In this document: piece after piece, positions 24,132 through 32,810 of the stretch
Layout: the number at the start of each line of letters is the position of its first letter
How positions within the stretch are numbered: the first letter of the stretch is position 1
Origin: Spongiactinospora sp. TRM90649
GTDB lineage: Bacteria > Actinomycetota > Actinomycetes > Streptosporangiales > Streptosporangiaceae
Length of the DNA: 64,000 bases
Direction: 5' to 3'
Assembly: GCF_029382225.1 (NCBI RefSeq)
Contig: NZ_JARLTC010000021.1
Location: 62,001 to 126,000 of the forward strand
Made by a program: the position numbers and the translations under genes
The notes under the pieces: model-generated
Database searches by the model: none
The model's input: only the letters and a program-made list of their open reading frames with translations
Told to the model about the DNA's origin: nothing

Positions 24132-25867
24132 GTCTCGGCCGGGTGACCGCAGTAGCCGCAGAACCGGTGCGCCGGGCCCATGCCCATCCCGCAGGCGGTG
24201 CAGAACCGCTGCGTCTTGCCCGTCGCGCCCTGCTGGGTGGTGGAGACGGGCGCCTTTGACGGCTGGGCGGGCTGGACCGGTGGCCGGGCGGTGAGCAGCG
24301 GCTGGGACTGGGCGCCGCCCTGCTCGGCCGGGATCGGACCGGTCTGCGGGGCGGACGGGGCGGGGAAGGACGCTCGGGAGACGATCCGTGTCACGTCGGT
24401 GGGGGACGGCTCGCCCCGCGACGGGTCCTCACCCGGAGACGGCACGGGCATCCGCGGCCCGGTCGGCGGGCCAGTGGATGGGCCAGTGGATGGGCTCGTG
24501 GATGGGCCGGTCGATGGTCCCGTCGGTGGTGCGGCGGAGGCCACGGGTTCGGGCACCATCGGAGCCCGCGCCGCTGAGGCGGGGGCCGATGTCGGTACGC
24601 CCGTGTCCTCGTCCTTGGCGCGGCGGCGCAGCAGGAGCAGGGCGACGCCGAGCACGATCAGGACCAGCAGTCCCGCCCCGGCGATGAACGGCCACAGCGG
24701 GATGCCGCCGCCGGTGCTCGGGGGCACCGCCGCCTTGGCCCCCGCGTCCTCCTTGCCGTCGCGCTTCTCCTGGGCGGTCTTGAGGTAGCGGGTCGCGATC
24801 ACGTGCCCCGGATACAGCTCCAGGACGCGCCCCAGCGCCGGTACGGCGTCACCGTAGTACTTGGTGTGGAAGCGGGTCAGCGCCACCTCGAAGGCGGCGT
24901 CGATCGGGCCGCGCCTGGGCTTGACCTTGGCCTCGGCCAGCGCCTTGGTGACCTCCCTGACGCCGATCATGCGGCCTTCGGAGCCGCCTCCCGCGAGGAC
25001 GCCGACGACCGCGCCGTCCTTGTCGCCGATGACCGGTGCCCCGCTGAGCCCCTTGTCGATCAGCGCGCCCATCTTCGCGGGCTCGTCGACCTTGCCTTCG
25101 GGGTTCTTGAACGGCCTGCCGGAGCTGCCGGAGCCGCCCGCGTCCAGGTGGGCGATGTCGATCGTGTGCGGGCGGTCGGCCGCGGGCCGTCCGGTGAACC
25201 CGGCGACCGAGACCGGGGATCCGGCCTTGTCGGGCACCTGGACGGCGAGCGGCGCGGTCGGCATCCCGGTGCCGCCCTCCGCGCGCCCGGTGGGCAGGAG
25301 CACCGCCGGGGCTTCCGGCTGGTCACCGGTGTGCGCGATCTCGGCGGAGATGCCCTCCTTTTCGGTGGGCAGGATATTCGGAAATATCTTAATCCGGGTG
25401 GATACTTCAGTCAGGCAACTCGTGGTCGACGTCTTCGGCGGGTAGCACTCCTGCAGATGCCGGTTGAGCAACTCGTCCTTCAGGGTGTGCCGGTCGAAGT
25501 CATCGTCGATGTCCACCTTGTGGTGCTCGGCGAAGATCTTGTTGGCCGCGTACACCGCCACGTCATCGTCCGTCTTCACCACGTTGGTCAGCGTGACCAC
25601 CGCGCCCTCCGGGTTCACCACGAACCCGGTCCCCGTGCCGATCGGTACGTCGTAGGACCGCTCCACATGCTGAAGCTTGCCGATGTGATCCAGCAGCGTG
25701 ACCTTCACGTGCGAGACGGCCTCGACCCGCACGAGCGCGGGGGTGACGAGGTCGGTGATGCCGCTGGGATGCTCATGCGCCCACGCGGGGACGGCCGCGC
25801 CGGACAGACCGGTCACGGCGGTGAGAGTGCCTAACGCGAGCAGGGTCAACGGGCCAGGGCGCCGCAT
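24128..25867 (-). CDS. membrane-anchored trypsin-like protein lacking the catalytic His, with zinc ribbon
   Basis: A 579-residue protein with a signal peptide (1-30, cleavage after PAWA) and a trypsin/HtrA-like exported domain. GTGTGFVVNPEGAVVTLTNVV corresponds to the protease His region but shows Asn95 where His is expected; GLSGAPV retains Ser275. A helical TPR-like stretch, a transmembrane helix (about 392-415) and a Pro/Thr/Ser-rich cytoplasmic tail follow. The tail ends in a CxxC-x10-CxxC zinc ribbon (Cys 556, 559, 570, 573). It is likely a pseudoprotease. It is coupled to the downstream Ser/Thr kinase gene, so it may be a sensor or substrate of that kinase. Start ATG 25867 follows GGAAGG. 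Confidence 0.8.
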   Translation of the reverse strand: MRRPGPLTLLALGTLTAVTGLSGAAVPAWAHEHPSGITDLVTPALVRVEAVSHVKVTLLDHIGKLQHVERSYDVPIGTGTGFVVNPEGAVVTLTNVVKTDDDVAVYAANKIFAEHHKVDIDDDFDRHTLKDELLNRHLQECYPPKTSTTSCLTEVSTRIKIFPNILPTEKEGISAEIAHTGDQPEAPAVLLPTGRAEGGTGMPTAPLAVQVPDKAGSPVSVAGFTGRPAADRPHTIDIAHLDAGGSGSSGRPFKNPEGKVDEPAKMGALIDKGLSGAPVIGDKDGAVVGVLAGGGSEGRMIGVREVTKALAEAKVKPRRGPIDAAFEVALTRFHTKYYGDAVPALGRVLELYPGHVIATRYLKTAQEKRDGKEDAGAKAAVPPSTGGGIPLWPFIAGAGLLVLIVLGVALLLLRRRAKDEDTGVPTSAPASAARAPMVPEPVASAAPPTGPSTGPSTSPSTGPSTGPPTGPRMPVPSPGEDPSRGEPSPTDVTRIVSRASFPAPSAPQTGPIPAEQGGAQSQPLLTARPPVQPAQPSKAPVSTTQQGATGKTQRFCTACGMGMGPAHRFCGYCGHPAET

Positions 25868-26014
25868 CACGCCTTCCCCCCACGGGAGCAGCCAACGGGA
25901 TACGACAAGGTTCCCAACCGGACGACATAAGTCAATACTTTTATGGGTGGACACGGGCGAAACACCAAAAGGCGTTACCAAATTGGTTCACCAGGGCAAT
26001 CTGCTTATGTGAGT

Positions 26015-26044
26015 CCTGGTCACGTTTCACTGGAACGTGACAGG
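26015..26044 (-). terminator. hairpin overlapping the end of cbiZ
   Basis: Arms 26015-26026 (CCTGGTCACGTT) and 26034-26044 (AACGTGACAGG) pair over 11 bp with one bulged G; the loop is 7. The cbiZ stop codon lies in the stem. It closes the B12 operon. Confidence 0.55.
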
Positions 26045-26829
26045 AAGGGCGGAGCGGCGTCCCAGCCGACGCCGTCCCGCGCGGCGAACGCCGCCCAGTC
26101 GGCGGCGCCCCGCCGTACCGCGGCGTGGACGGCCCGCGCGACCCGCGCCCCCCAGTGCGACCGGGGCCCGCCGAACAGTTCCTCCGCCCCCGGCGAGTCG
26201 TGCCGCGCCGGGGCGCCGGGATCGCGGACGCCCACGCACACCGCGTCCGAGGCGGTCCCCGTGCCGGGGAAGCCCACCTCCGCGAGCGCCTGCGTCTTGG
26301 CCTCCGTCACCGTCATCACCGCGTTGACCAGCGCGGCGTCGGTCATCGGAGCGGGCACCGCCACCACGATGTTGATCGTGCCGGGCGCGGGCGCCCCGCC
26401 GCCGCCCACCATCGGCGCCAGCTCCAGGTCGGGCACGTCCGCCGGGGCCGCCGCCCAGGTCGGCACCCGCAGCCCCACCGTGGCCACCGCCCGGACCCCG
26501 CCGTCCTCGCACAGCGCGTACCGCTCGACGTGCGCGGCGGTCATCATCCCCACGCCCGGTGTGCCCGGCGGCGCCAGGCCGGTCAGGTGCTCCACCGGGT
26601 CCATCCGCGCGTACCCGGCCACCACCTGCGCGTTCAGCACCCACTCGCGCGGCCCGATGCCGCCGCCGAGCATCGCGGAGGAGATCATCCGCCAGCCAGG
26701 GCCGAACTCCCACAGCAGCGCGCCGAGCGGCTCGCCGTCCTCGGTCCGGCGGCTCAGCACCGGCCGGGGGCCCATGGCGGCCGGCCGCACGCATGCGGGG
26801 CAACCGCCGTCAGCGCACTCAGGACACAC
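26020..26829 (-). CDS. cbiZ: adenosylcobinamide amidohydrolase
   Basis: A 269-residue protein matching CbiZ, which removes the aminopropanol tail from cobinamide so the precursor can be salvaged to coenzyme B12. Signatures are SSAMLGGGIGPREWVLNAQV and a VMTVTEAKTQALAEVG stretch. It is the last gene of the btuFCD operon, starting 6 bases after btuD, which fits salvage of imported cobinamides. The GTG at 26829 gives an extra Cys-rich N-terminus (CPEC, CPAC); ATG at 26775 would remove it. Neither has a strong ribosome binding site. Confidence 0.9.
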   Translation of the reverse strand: MCPECADGGCPACVRPAAMGPRPVLSRRTEDGEPLGALLWEFGPGWRMISSAMLGGGIGPREWVLNAQVVAGYARMDPVEHLTGLAPPGTPGVGMMTAAHVERYALCEDGGVRAVATVGLRVPTWAAAPADVPDLELAPMVGGGGAPAPGTINIVVAVPAPMTDAALVNAVMTVTEAKTQALAEVGFPGTGTASDAVCVGVRDPGAPARHDSPGAEELFGGPRSHWGARVARAVHAAVRRGAADWAAFAARDGVGWDAAPPFLSRSSET

Positions 26830-26835
26830 CCGTGA

Positions 26836-27609
26836 TCACCGATCCCTTCGCATCAGATGCACCTGGGGCCTGCCGTCCGGGCCCGCCTCGACCTTCACGT
26901 TCGCGCCGAAGTGGGCCGCGATCAGTTCCTCGGTCAGCACCTGGGCCGGGGTCCCCGAGGCCACCGAGGCGCCGTCGGCCAGCAGCGTCATGGTGTCGGC
27001 GTACTGGCCCGCCACGCTCAGGTCGTGCAGCGTGGAGATCACCGTGAGCCGGTCGGCCAGCCGGAGCCGGTCCACCAGCTCCAGGACCTGCTGCTGGTGC
27101 CCCAGGTCGAGGGCCGTGGTCGGCTCGTCGAGCAGCAGCACCGGGGCCTGCTGGACGAGCGCCCTGGCGATCACCACGCGCTGCCGCTCCCCGCCCGACA
27201 GGTGACCCAGCCGCCGGGCGGCGAACGCGCCCAGGTCCAGGCGTTCCAGTACCCCTTCTGTGACCTCGCGGTCGCTCCTGCTCTCCCGCCCCAGGTAGGA
27301 GATGTACGGCGTGCGGCCGAGCAATGCGTAGTCGAAGACCGTCATGTCCGGCGGCAGCGCCGGGGTCTGCGGGGCGAAGGCGACCAGCCGGGCCCGGCCG
27401 CGCGGGGTGAGGCCGGTGGCGGGCTCGCCGTCCAGCAGGATCTCCCCCCGGCCGGCCAGCACTCCGGCCAGCGCGCGCAGCAGCGTCGACTTCCCGGCCC
27501 CGTTGGGGCCGATCACCGCCAGCCAGCCGCCGCGCGCCACGGCGAGATCGACGCCGCCGAGCACCTGGCGGCCGTCGAGGGTCACCGTGAGGTCCGTGAC
27601 CGAGATCAT
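26836..27609 (-). CDS. btuD: cobalamin ABC transporter ATP-binding protein
   Basis: A 257-residue ABC ATPase of the FecE/BtuD type: GPNGAGKST Walker A, LSGGERQR signature, VLLLDEPTTALD Walker B and a switch His (STLHD). It powers uptake through BtuC with the lipoprotein BtuF. The ATG at 27609 has GGAG upstream and lies 2 bases after the btuC stop. The cobalamin riboswitch at the head of the operon makes B12-type substrates much more likely than iron siderophores. Confidence 0.93.
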   Translation of the reverse strand: MISVTDLTVTLDGRQVLGGVDLAVARGGWLAVIGPNGAGKSTLLRALAGVLAGRGEILLDGEPATGLTPRGRARLVAFAPQTPALPPDMTVFDYALLGRTPYISYLGRESRSDREVTEGVLERLDLGAFAARRLGHLSGGERQRVVIARALVQQAPVLLLDEPTTALDLGHQQQVLELVDRLRLADRLTVISTLHDLSVAGQYADTMTLLADGASVASGTPAQVLTEELIAAHFGANVKVEAGPDGRPQVHLMRRDR

Positions 27610-27611
27610 GC

Positions 27612-28664
27612 TCACGTCTCCACCCGCCGGGTGACCCGCAGCACGAACACGAAGAACGGCGCGCCGACGAACGCGGTGACCACGCCGATCGGCAGCTCGG
27701 CGGGGGCCAGCACGGTCCGCGCCACCAGGTCCGCGAGCACCAGGAACGCCGCGCCGCCGATCAGGGACAGCGGCAGCACGATCCGGTACGACCCGCCCGC
27801 CAGGCGTCTCACCACGTGCGGGATCACGATGCCGACGAACGCGATCAGCCCGCTGACCGCCACGGCAGCCGCCGTGGCCAGGCACGCGGCGAGCAGGACG
27901 GCCAGCCGTACCCGGCTCGCCCGCACGCCCAGGCTCACCGCCTCGTCGTCGCCCACCGACAGCACGTCCAGCATGCGGCCGTGCAGCAGCATCGCCCCCG
28001 CCGCGACGAGCGCGTACGGCGCGATCAGCCGCAGGTCCTCCCATCCCCCGGCGACGTCGCCGAGGATCCAGGCGTAGATGCGCTGCAGCTCCTCCACCCG
28101 GAGCTGCTGGACGAACGTCTGGATGGCGGTCAGGAACGAGGTGACCGCGACCCCGGCCAGCACCAGCGTGGCCGTCCCGTCGCCGCCGCGCCGCGCGCTG
28201 CGGCCGAGCGCGTACGCCAGCAGCACGCCGCCGATCGCGCCCACGAACGCCATCGGCGGCACCGCAGCCGACGCCGCGTCCCCGCCCACCAGCACGATCG
28301 CCAGCGTCACCGTCAGGCCCGCGCCCGCCGCCGCGCCCAGCAGGTACGGATCGGCCAGCGGGTTGCGGAACACCCCCTGGTATCCGGCTCCGGCCACGGC
28401 CAGCAGCCCGCCGACCACCGCGGCGAGCAGCACCCGGGGCAGCCGGAGCTCCAGCAGCAGCCCCTGCTCGATGGGGGCCAGCCCGGAGTCCACCGAGACG
28501 AACGGCAGCCAGTCGGCCAGTTGCAGCACCACGCCGCGCACCGGCAGGCCCGCCGCCCCGGCCAGCAGCCCGGCCAGGAGGGCGGCTGTGAGGAGCACCA
28601 GCGCGGCCACGATCCACCAGGGCCGCAGCCGCACCGTGCTCCGCTCCCGCGTACTCACCACCAT
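27612..28664 (-). CDS. btuC: cobalamin ABC transporter permease
   Basis: A 350-residue FecCD-family permease with about ten hydrophobic helices. It has the characteristic LRLPRVLLAAVVGGLLAVAG, GYQGVFRNPLADPYLLG and LIAFVGIVIPHVVRRL segments. It forms the membrane channel of the B12 importer with the BtuD ATPase encoded 2 bases downstream. It begins 37 bp after btuF. Length is normal for the family. Confidence 0.93.
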   Translation of the reverse strand: MVVSTRERSTVRLRPWWIVAALVLLTAALLAGLLAGAAGLPVRGVVLQLADWLPFVSVDSGLAPIEQGLLLELRLPRVLLAAVVGGLLAVAGAGYQGVFRNPLADPYLLGAAAGAGLTVTLAIVLVGGDAASAAVPPMAFVGAIGGVLLAYALGRSARRGGDGTATLVLAGVAVTSFLTAIQTFVQQLRVEELQRIYAWILGDVAGGWEDLRLIAPYALVAAGAMLLHGRMLDVLSVGDDEAVSLGVRASRVRLAVLLAACLATAAAVAVSGLIAFVGIVIPHVVRRLAGGSYRIVLPLSLIGGAAFLVLADLVARTVLAPAELPIGVVTAFVGAPFFVFVLRVTRRVET

Positions 28665-28701
28665 CGCGCCCGGCGGGGGTGGGTCAGGGAGAGGTGGTGC
28701 C

Positions 28702-29670
28702 TCACTGTTCCGCCGCGGCCTTCTTCACGGTCGTGGCGACCACTTCGGCGAAGTCGGCGACCCGGGGACCCCACCGGGAGACGATGTCGTCGTCGAGCTG
28801 GACCACCCGGTCGTTCTTGATCGCCGACAGGCCCGACCAGCCGGGGCGCTTGGCCAGTGTGTCCTTGGACTGCCCGCAGCACTTGGTATCGCCGAGGAAG
28901 ATCAGGTCCGGGTCGGCCTTGGCCACGAACTCCGCCGACAGCTTCGGGTAGCCCCCGGCCGGGTCCGGGGCCTCGTCGGCCACGTTGGTCAGCCCGAACA
29001 GGCCGTAGATCTGGCCGATGAAGGTGTCCGAGGTCGCCGAGTACGGCGTGACGTCCAGCTCGTGGTAGTACGTCAGCTTGTGGTCCTTGGGCGCGTCGGC
29101 GACCAGCTTGTCGATCTTCTCCTTCATCTCGCCGACGACCTTCTCCGCCTCCGGCGCGTTCCCGGTCGCCGCCCCGAGGTCGGTGATCTGGTCGTAGCTC
29201 TCCTCCAGCTTGGTGGCGGCCGGTTCGAGCAGCACCGGGATCTTCACCTTCTGCAGAGTGCCCACGATCCCGCCGATGTCGTTGGCCAGCACGACCAGGT
29301 CGGGCTTCTGCGCGATGATCGCCTCGGCGTTGGGCTTGAAGCCCGACAGCGCCGACTTGGGCGCGTCCGCCGGATGGTTCGACTGGTCGTCCACCGCGAT
29401 GACCTGCGCCCCCGCGCCGATGGCGAACAGGCTCTCGGTCGCGGTGGGGGCGAGCGAGACGATGCGCTGGGGCCGGACCGCGATGGTCACGGACCCGTTG
29501 CCCGCCTCGACGGTGACGGGGAAGCCCGTTCCCGCCGAGGCGCCGGAGGTGGAGGGGGAGGGGGACACCGACGCGGCCGTGCCTTCGCCCGAAGTGCCTG
29601 TCTGACCGCATCCGGCCAGCACCAGCACCCCCAGCAGGGCACCCGCGTAGGCCGTTCTCAAGGGCCTCAC
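28702..29670 (-). CDS. btuF: cobalamin-binding lipoprotein
   Basis: A 322-residue substrate-binding protein. The lipobox LVLAGC predicts a lipid anchor at Cys21. A Ser/Thr/Gly-rich linker leads to a class III periplasmic-binding fold with RIVSLAPTATESLFAIGAG and PDLVVL. It captures B12 or cobinamides outside the membrane and hands them to BtuC. It is the first gene after the cobalamin riboswitch. A CC pair near residue 263 is unusual, but nothing is missing. Confidence 0.92.
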   Translation of the reverse strand: MRPLRTAYAGALLGVLVLAGCGQTGTSGEGTAASVSPSPSTSGASAGTGFPVTVEAGNGSVTIAVRPQRIVSLAPTATESLFAIGAGAQVIAVDDQSNHPADAPKSALSGFKPNAEAIIAQKPDLVVLANDIGGIVGTLQKVKIPVLLEPAATKLEESYDQITDLGAATGNAPEAEKVVGEMKEKIDKLVADAPKDHKLTYYHELDVTPYSATSDTFIGQIYGLFGLTNVADEAPDPAGGYPKLSAEFVAKADPDLIFLGDTKCCGQSKDTLAKRPGWSGLSAIKNDRVVQLDDDIVSRWGPRVADFAEVVATTVKKAAAEQ

Positions 29671-29754
29671 GAGGATTCCTTCCGAAGTCGCCGGGAACCG
29701 AGAGACCCGTGAAACGACGGATCACCCTTTTCCACGAGGGCTGTGACGTCGGCG

Positions 29755-29895
29755 CGGCGAGCAGGCGACCTGGCTCTGGCTGGGGGGCCATCACAGTTGC
29801 GGGACAGCGCCGGTTTCACACCGGACTTCGCTGCGCGCAGCGCGTCGGACAAACGCTATCAATCCCGCTGCCGACGCTTCCGTCAAGGTGCCGAA
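29755..29895 (-). ncRNA. cobalamin riboswitch controlling btuFCD-cbiZ
   Basis: Read on the minus strand, this has the conserved core: TCCGGTGTGAAACCGG, then GCTGTCCCGCAACTGTGAT, then the B12-box AGCCAGGTCGCCTGC (29761-29775). These are the landmark elements of the cobalamin riboswitch. It lies about 85 bases before the btuF start. High adenosylcobalamin is expected to switch the operon off. The edges are approximate. Confidence 0.92.
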
Positions 29896-29901
29896 CCACC
29901 G

Positions 29902-30501
29902 CTAGCGGACGACGCGGTACCTCGTGTGGGTGACCCGGGAGTCGCCGGTCACCGGGCCTGCCGGTTCGAGGTCGATGTCGCCGACGCCGTCGAACAGCCG
30001 CTCTCCCCTGCCCAGGATCACCGGGGTCACGTGCAGGCGCAGCTCGTCGATGTGCCCCGCGGCCAGGTACTGGTTCACCGTCGAGGCGCCGCCCGCGATC
30101 GACACGTCGCGCTCCCCGGCGGCCTCACGCGCCAGGGCGAGGGCCGCGTCGATCCCGTCGGTGACGAAGTGGAACGTCGTGCCGCCCTCCATCGGGATCG
30201 GCTCACGCGCGTGGTGGGTGAGGACGAAGACCGGCCCGTGGTACGGCGGCTCGTCGCCCCACCACCCCTTCCAGTCCAGGTCCCACTCGCCGCGCCCCGG
30301 GGAGAACATGTTGCGGCCCATGATGAAGGCCCCCGCGTCGACGATGGCCGCGATCGCCTCCGCGTGCGCCTCCGAGTCCTCGAACATCCACCCGTGGAGG
30401 CGGTTCTCGGCGTTCTCCCCGATCGGGTTCCGCAGGCTCTGGTTCGGGCCCGCCACGAAACCGTCCACCGACATCGCCATGTCGCAAACGACCCTGCTCA
30501 T
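29902..30501 (-). CDS. dihydrofolate-reductase-like protein (RibD_C family)
   Basis: A 199-residue protein of the DHFR/RibD C-terminal fold: DMAMSVDGFVAGPNQS at the start, AGAFIMGRNMF in the middle, VSIAGGASTVNQYL near the end and ELRLHVTPVILGRGERLF. Members are NADPH-type reductases of largely unknown substrate. The ATG has AGAGGA about 10 bases upstream. It sits upstream of the B12 riboswitch on the same strand but is not obviously part of that operon. Confidence 0.9.
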   Translation of the reverse strand: MSRVVCDMAMSVDGFVAGPNQSLRNPIGENAENRLHGWMFEDSEAHAEAIAAIVDAGAFIMGRNMFSPGRGEWDLDWKGWWGDEPPYHGPVFVLTHHAREPIPMEGGTTFHFVTDGIDAALALAREAAGERDVSIAGGASTVNQYLAAGHIDELRLHVTPVILGRGERLFDGVGDIDLEPAGPVTGDSRVTHTRYRVVR

Positions 30502-30608
30502 CTGACTGCCGTCCTCTCGTGGGGCGCCCCTTCGGCGCCGTGTCATGAGGGGGTCGGAGCCGGGAAACCGTTCTCTACATGTCTTTGCATGGCGCCCCGA
30601 TTTTCTTC

Positions 30609-31472
30609 TCACGAGGTGAGCTGGGCCTCCGCGGCGGCGATGAGCCGCTGGACGCGCAGGCCGTGCGCGGCGTCGAGGGGATGCGGCGACCGCTCGCGGA
30701 CGGTCCCGGCGAACTCGGCGGCCATGGCCGGGAAGACGGCGTCGCCGCTGAGCGCCGTGTGATCGACGGTGGCGCGGCCGTTCTCGCCGTACACGGTGAC
30801 GGCGGCGTGACGTTCGCCCGGCGCGCTCATGCACAGGGAGATCTCGCTGAGCGCGCCGCCCTCGTGTTCGAGCATCAGCCCGGCCCACCCGAGCACGTTG
30901 CCGCGCGCCCGCACGCCGACCACCCGGCCGAGTGCGGCGTCCACCAGGTCGATCATGTGCGGGCCGATGTCCAGGATCGCGCCCCTGGCCAGCCGCCACG
31001 GCGTGGCGAACGGCGACTCGGGCCGCAGCGAACCCGAGACGTACGCGGCGTGCGCCCCGAAGGGGGCGAGGTCCCGCGCCGCCGTCAGGAACGCGCGCAC
31101 CCCCTCGGCGTACCGCCAGGAGAAGACCATCTGGGACGGCACGCCCGTCTCCGCCACGGCCTCCGCGACCCGCTCGGCCCCGTCGAGATCGGCGGCGAGC
31201 GGCTTCTCCAGCAGCAGCGCCTTCCCGGCGCGCGCCGCCCGCACCGCCAGCTCGGCCTGGACGGCGGGCGGCACCGCGAACGCCACCGCCTCGCACACGT
31301 CGAACAGCTCCTCAAGCCGCTCATAGACCGGCGCCCCGAGCCCCGCCGCCGCCTCCGGCCGCCGCGCCCACACCCCCGCCAGCCTGGTGTGCGGCCCTGC
31401 CGCGAGCACCGGAGCGTGCGTCCGCACCGCCCACGGCCCCGCTCCCACCAGTCCGACCGCTACGGGTTCCAT
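30609..31472 (-). CDS. Gfo/Idh/MocA-family oxidoreductase
   Basis: A 287-residue NAD(P)-dependent dehydrogenase with the N-terminal Rossmann loop VGLVGAGPWA, the EKPLA motif (catalytic Lys region) and a C-terminal alpha/beta domain with AILDIGPHMIDLVDAAL. It is somewhat short for the family (usually 320-380). ATG 31472 is selected; longer readings add a Trp/Gly-rich leader without homology. The substrate, probably a sugar or polyol derivative, is not identifiable. Confidence 0.9.
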   Translation of the reverse strand: MEPVAVGLVGAGPWAVRTHAPVLAAGPHTRLAGVWARRPEAAAGLGAPVYERLEELFDVCEAVAFAVPPAVQAELAVRAARAGKALLLEKPLAADLDGAERVAEAVAETGVPSQMVFSWRYAEGVRAFLTAARDLAPFGAHAAYVSGSLRPESPFATPWRLARGAILDIGPHMIDLVDAALGRVVGVRARGNVLGWAGLMLEHEGGALSEISLCMSAPGERHAAVTVYGENGRATVDHTALSGDAVFPAMAAEFAGTVRERSPHPLDAAHGLRVQRLIAAAEAQLTS

Positions 31473-31503
31473 GCCCGGCCCGCCCTTCCATGAGCACTTC
31501 CCG

Positions 31504-31945
31504 ATGACCTTACGCTCCCGCACCCCGGCCGACGGGACCGAGCCGGGGCGTACACATGCCCCTCCCACCCACCCTGACACCCACGAATCACCTGCCTGGC
31601 CCGGTGCGATCACCGCGATCGCCCTAGCGGCCGGCACCCTCGTCGTCGTACCGGCCTCCCCCGCCTCGGCGGCCCCCGCGGATCGGCCGACCTACCTCGG
31701 CAAATCCCTCTACACTGATGAGTTCCACTCGCACACCGGAATGAGCGACGGAGCCGAGACTCCGGACGCGGCGTTCGACCACGTACGCGACAAGACCGAC
31801 GCCGACTTCTTCGCCCTCACCGAGCACGACGTGATGTGGGACGTCCGCGACGGCGACGACTTCATCAGGGACTGGCGGGACGCCGACTCCACGAGTGGCG
31901 TGCGTTGCACGAGACGGCGGATTCACTGAATATTGAAGTGGAAAG
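31504..31945 (+). pseudogene. truncated PHP-domain metallophosphoesterase-like gene
   Basis: From the ATG at 31504 the frame encodes a signal-peptide-like segment (PASPASAAPA), then the start of a PHP domain: EFHSHTGMSDG and FFALTEHDVMWD carry the first metal-binding His and Asp residues. The frame stops at 31929. A frame change near 31892 continues what looks like the same protein (EWRALHETADSLN in the next frame), after which similarity is lost and a different gene begins at 31954. Most of the catalytic domain is missing, so this is a remnant with a frameshift plus a deletion. Confidence 0.7.
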
Positions 31946-31953
31946 CAGGACTT

Positions 31954-32535
31954 ATGCGGATACAGAGGTGGTCGGCCGCCGCCTTGCTCGCGCTGCTCCC
32001 CACGGCCATCGCCTGGTTCGGCAGCGAGATCATCGCGAGCACCGGCCTGTTCTACTACGACTTCGACGTCATCGACGGAATCGGAATCCTCCCTCTGTCT
32101 CAGGGACTCGGGATCGGCTATCTGGGCGACGTCGGCATGGACATCATTCGGCCGCTGTGGAATGCCGAAATCGCCGTGCTGGCCTTCGCCCTCCCCGTAC
32201 CCATGGTGGCCGCGGCGGCCTTGCTCCGGCGAAAGTGGCGAGATCGGACCACCCTGCTCCTGGCGGTCTTCCTTGGAGTTCTCGCAGTGATCAATTTCGC
32301 CGCCAACATCGTCGGCCCCTGGTCGGACCTGACCCACTGCCCGCCCCCCGAGGATCTACTTCTCCCCGACGGCTACAACTGCTACAGGAACGGCACAGGC
32401 GTGGGCGTTCCACCCTTCTTCTACGGTCCGCCTTACGCCCTTGCCGCCCACATCCTGCTCAAGATCCACCGTCGCAACCTCGCCGACCTTTCTCAGGGTC
32501 CTGAGACGCGAAGCAGCGCCGACGCCGCTGCCTGA
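31954..32535 (+). CDS. hypothetical membrane protein
   Basis: A 193-residue protein with a hydrophobic N-terminus (residues 5-27), two further membrane segments (about 70-90 and 105-125) and a Cys/Pro-containing loop (THCPPPEDLLLPDGYNCY). It ends with an Ala-rich tail. AGGA precedes the ATG closely. The local base composition is slightly less GC-rich than its neighbours, and it directly follows a broken gene, so the segment may be a junction of a past rearrangement. No family was recognised. Confidence 0.6.
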   Translation: MRIQRWSAAALLALLPTAIAWFGSEIIASTGLFYYDFDVIDGIGILPLSQGLGIGYLGDVGMDIIRPLWNAEIAVLAFALPVPMVAAAALLRRKWRDRTTLLLAVFLGVLAVINFAANIVGPWSDLTHCPPPEDLLLPDGYNCYRNGTGVGVPPFFYGPPYALAAHILLKIHRRNLADLSQGPETRSSADAAA

Positions 32536-32810
32536 CGCGCTAAGGATCGCCCGTCACCCGGACCCAAGGCGACGAACGCGCCAACAGACACTCGGCATAC
32601 CCAGGTCATAACCGGGACACAGGGGTCGGCTACCCGCCGAGCGCCCCTCGCAGGACAGGTTCGGCCTGCGCGCCTACGGCATAGCGAATGCCATGCCGTC
32701 CGGTGGATAGCGTGCGCTGTCGGGGCAGCGGTGGCTCTGCCTGGCCGTATCCGTCCCGGGACTCGGCTGGGAGGGAGAGATCGGGTAGGGGTGGGGAGGA
32801 TGGAGGGGTT

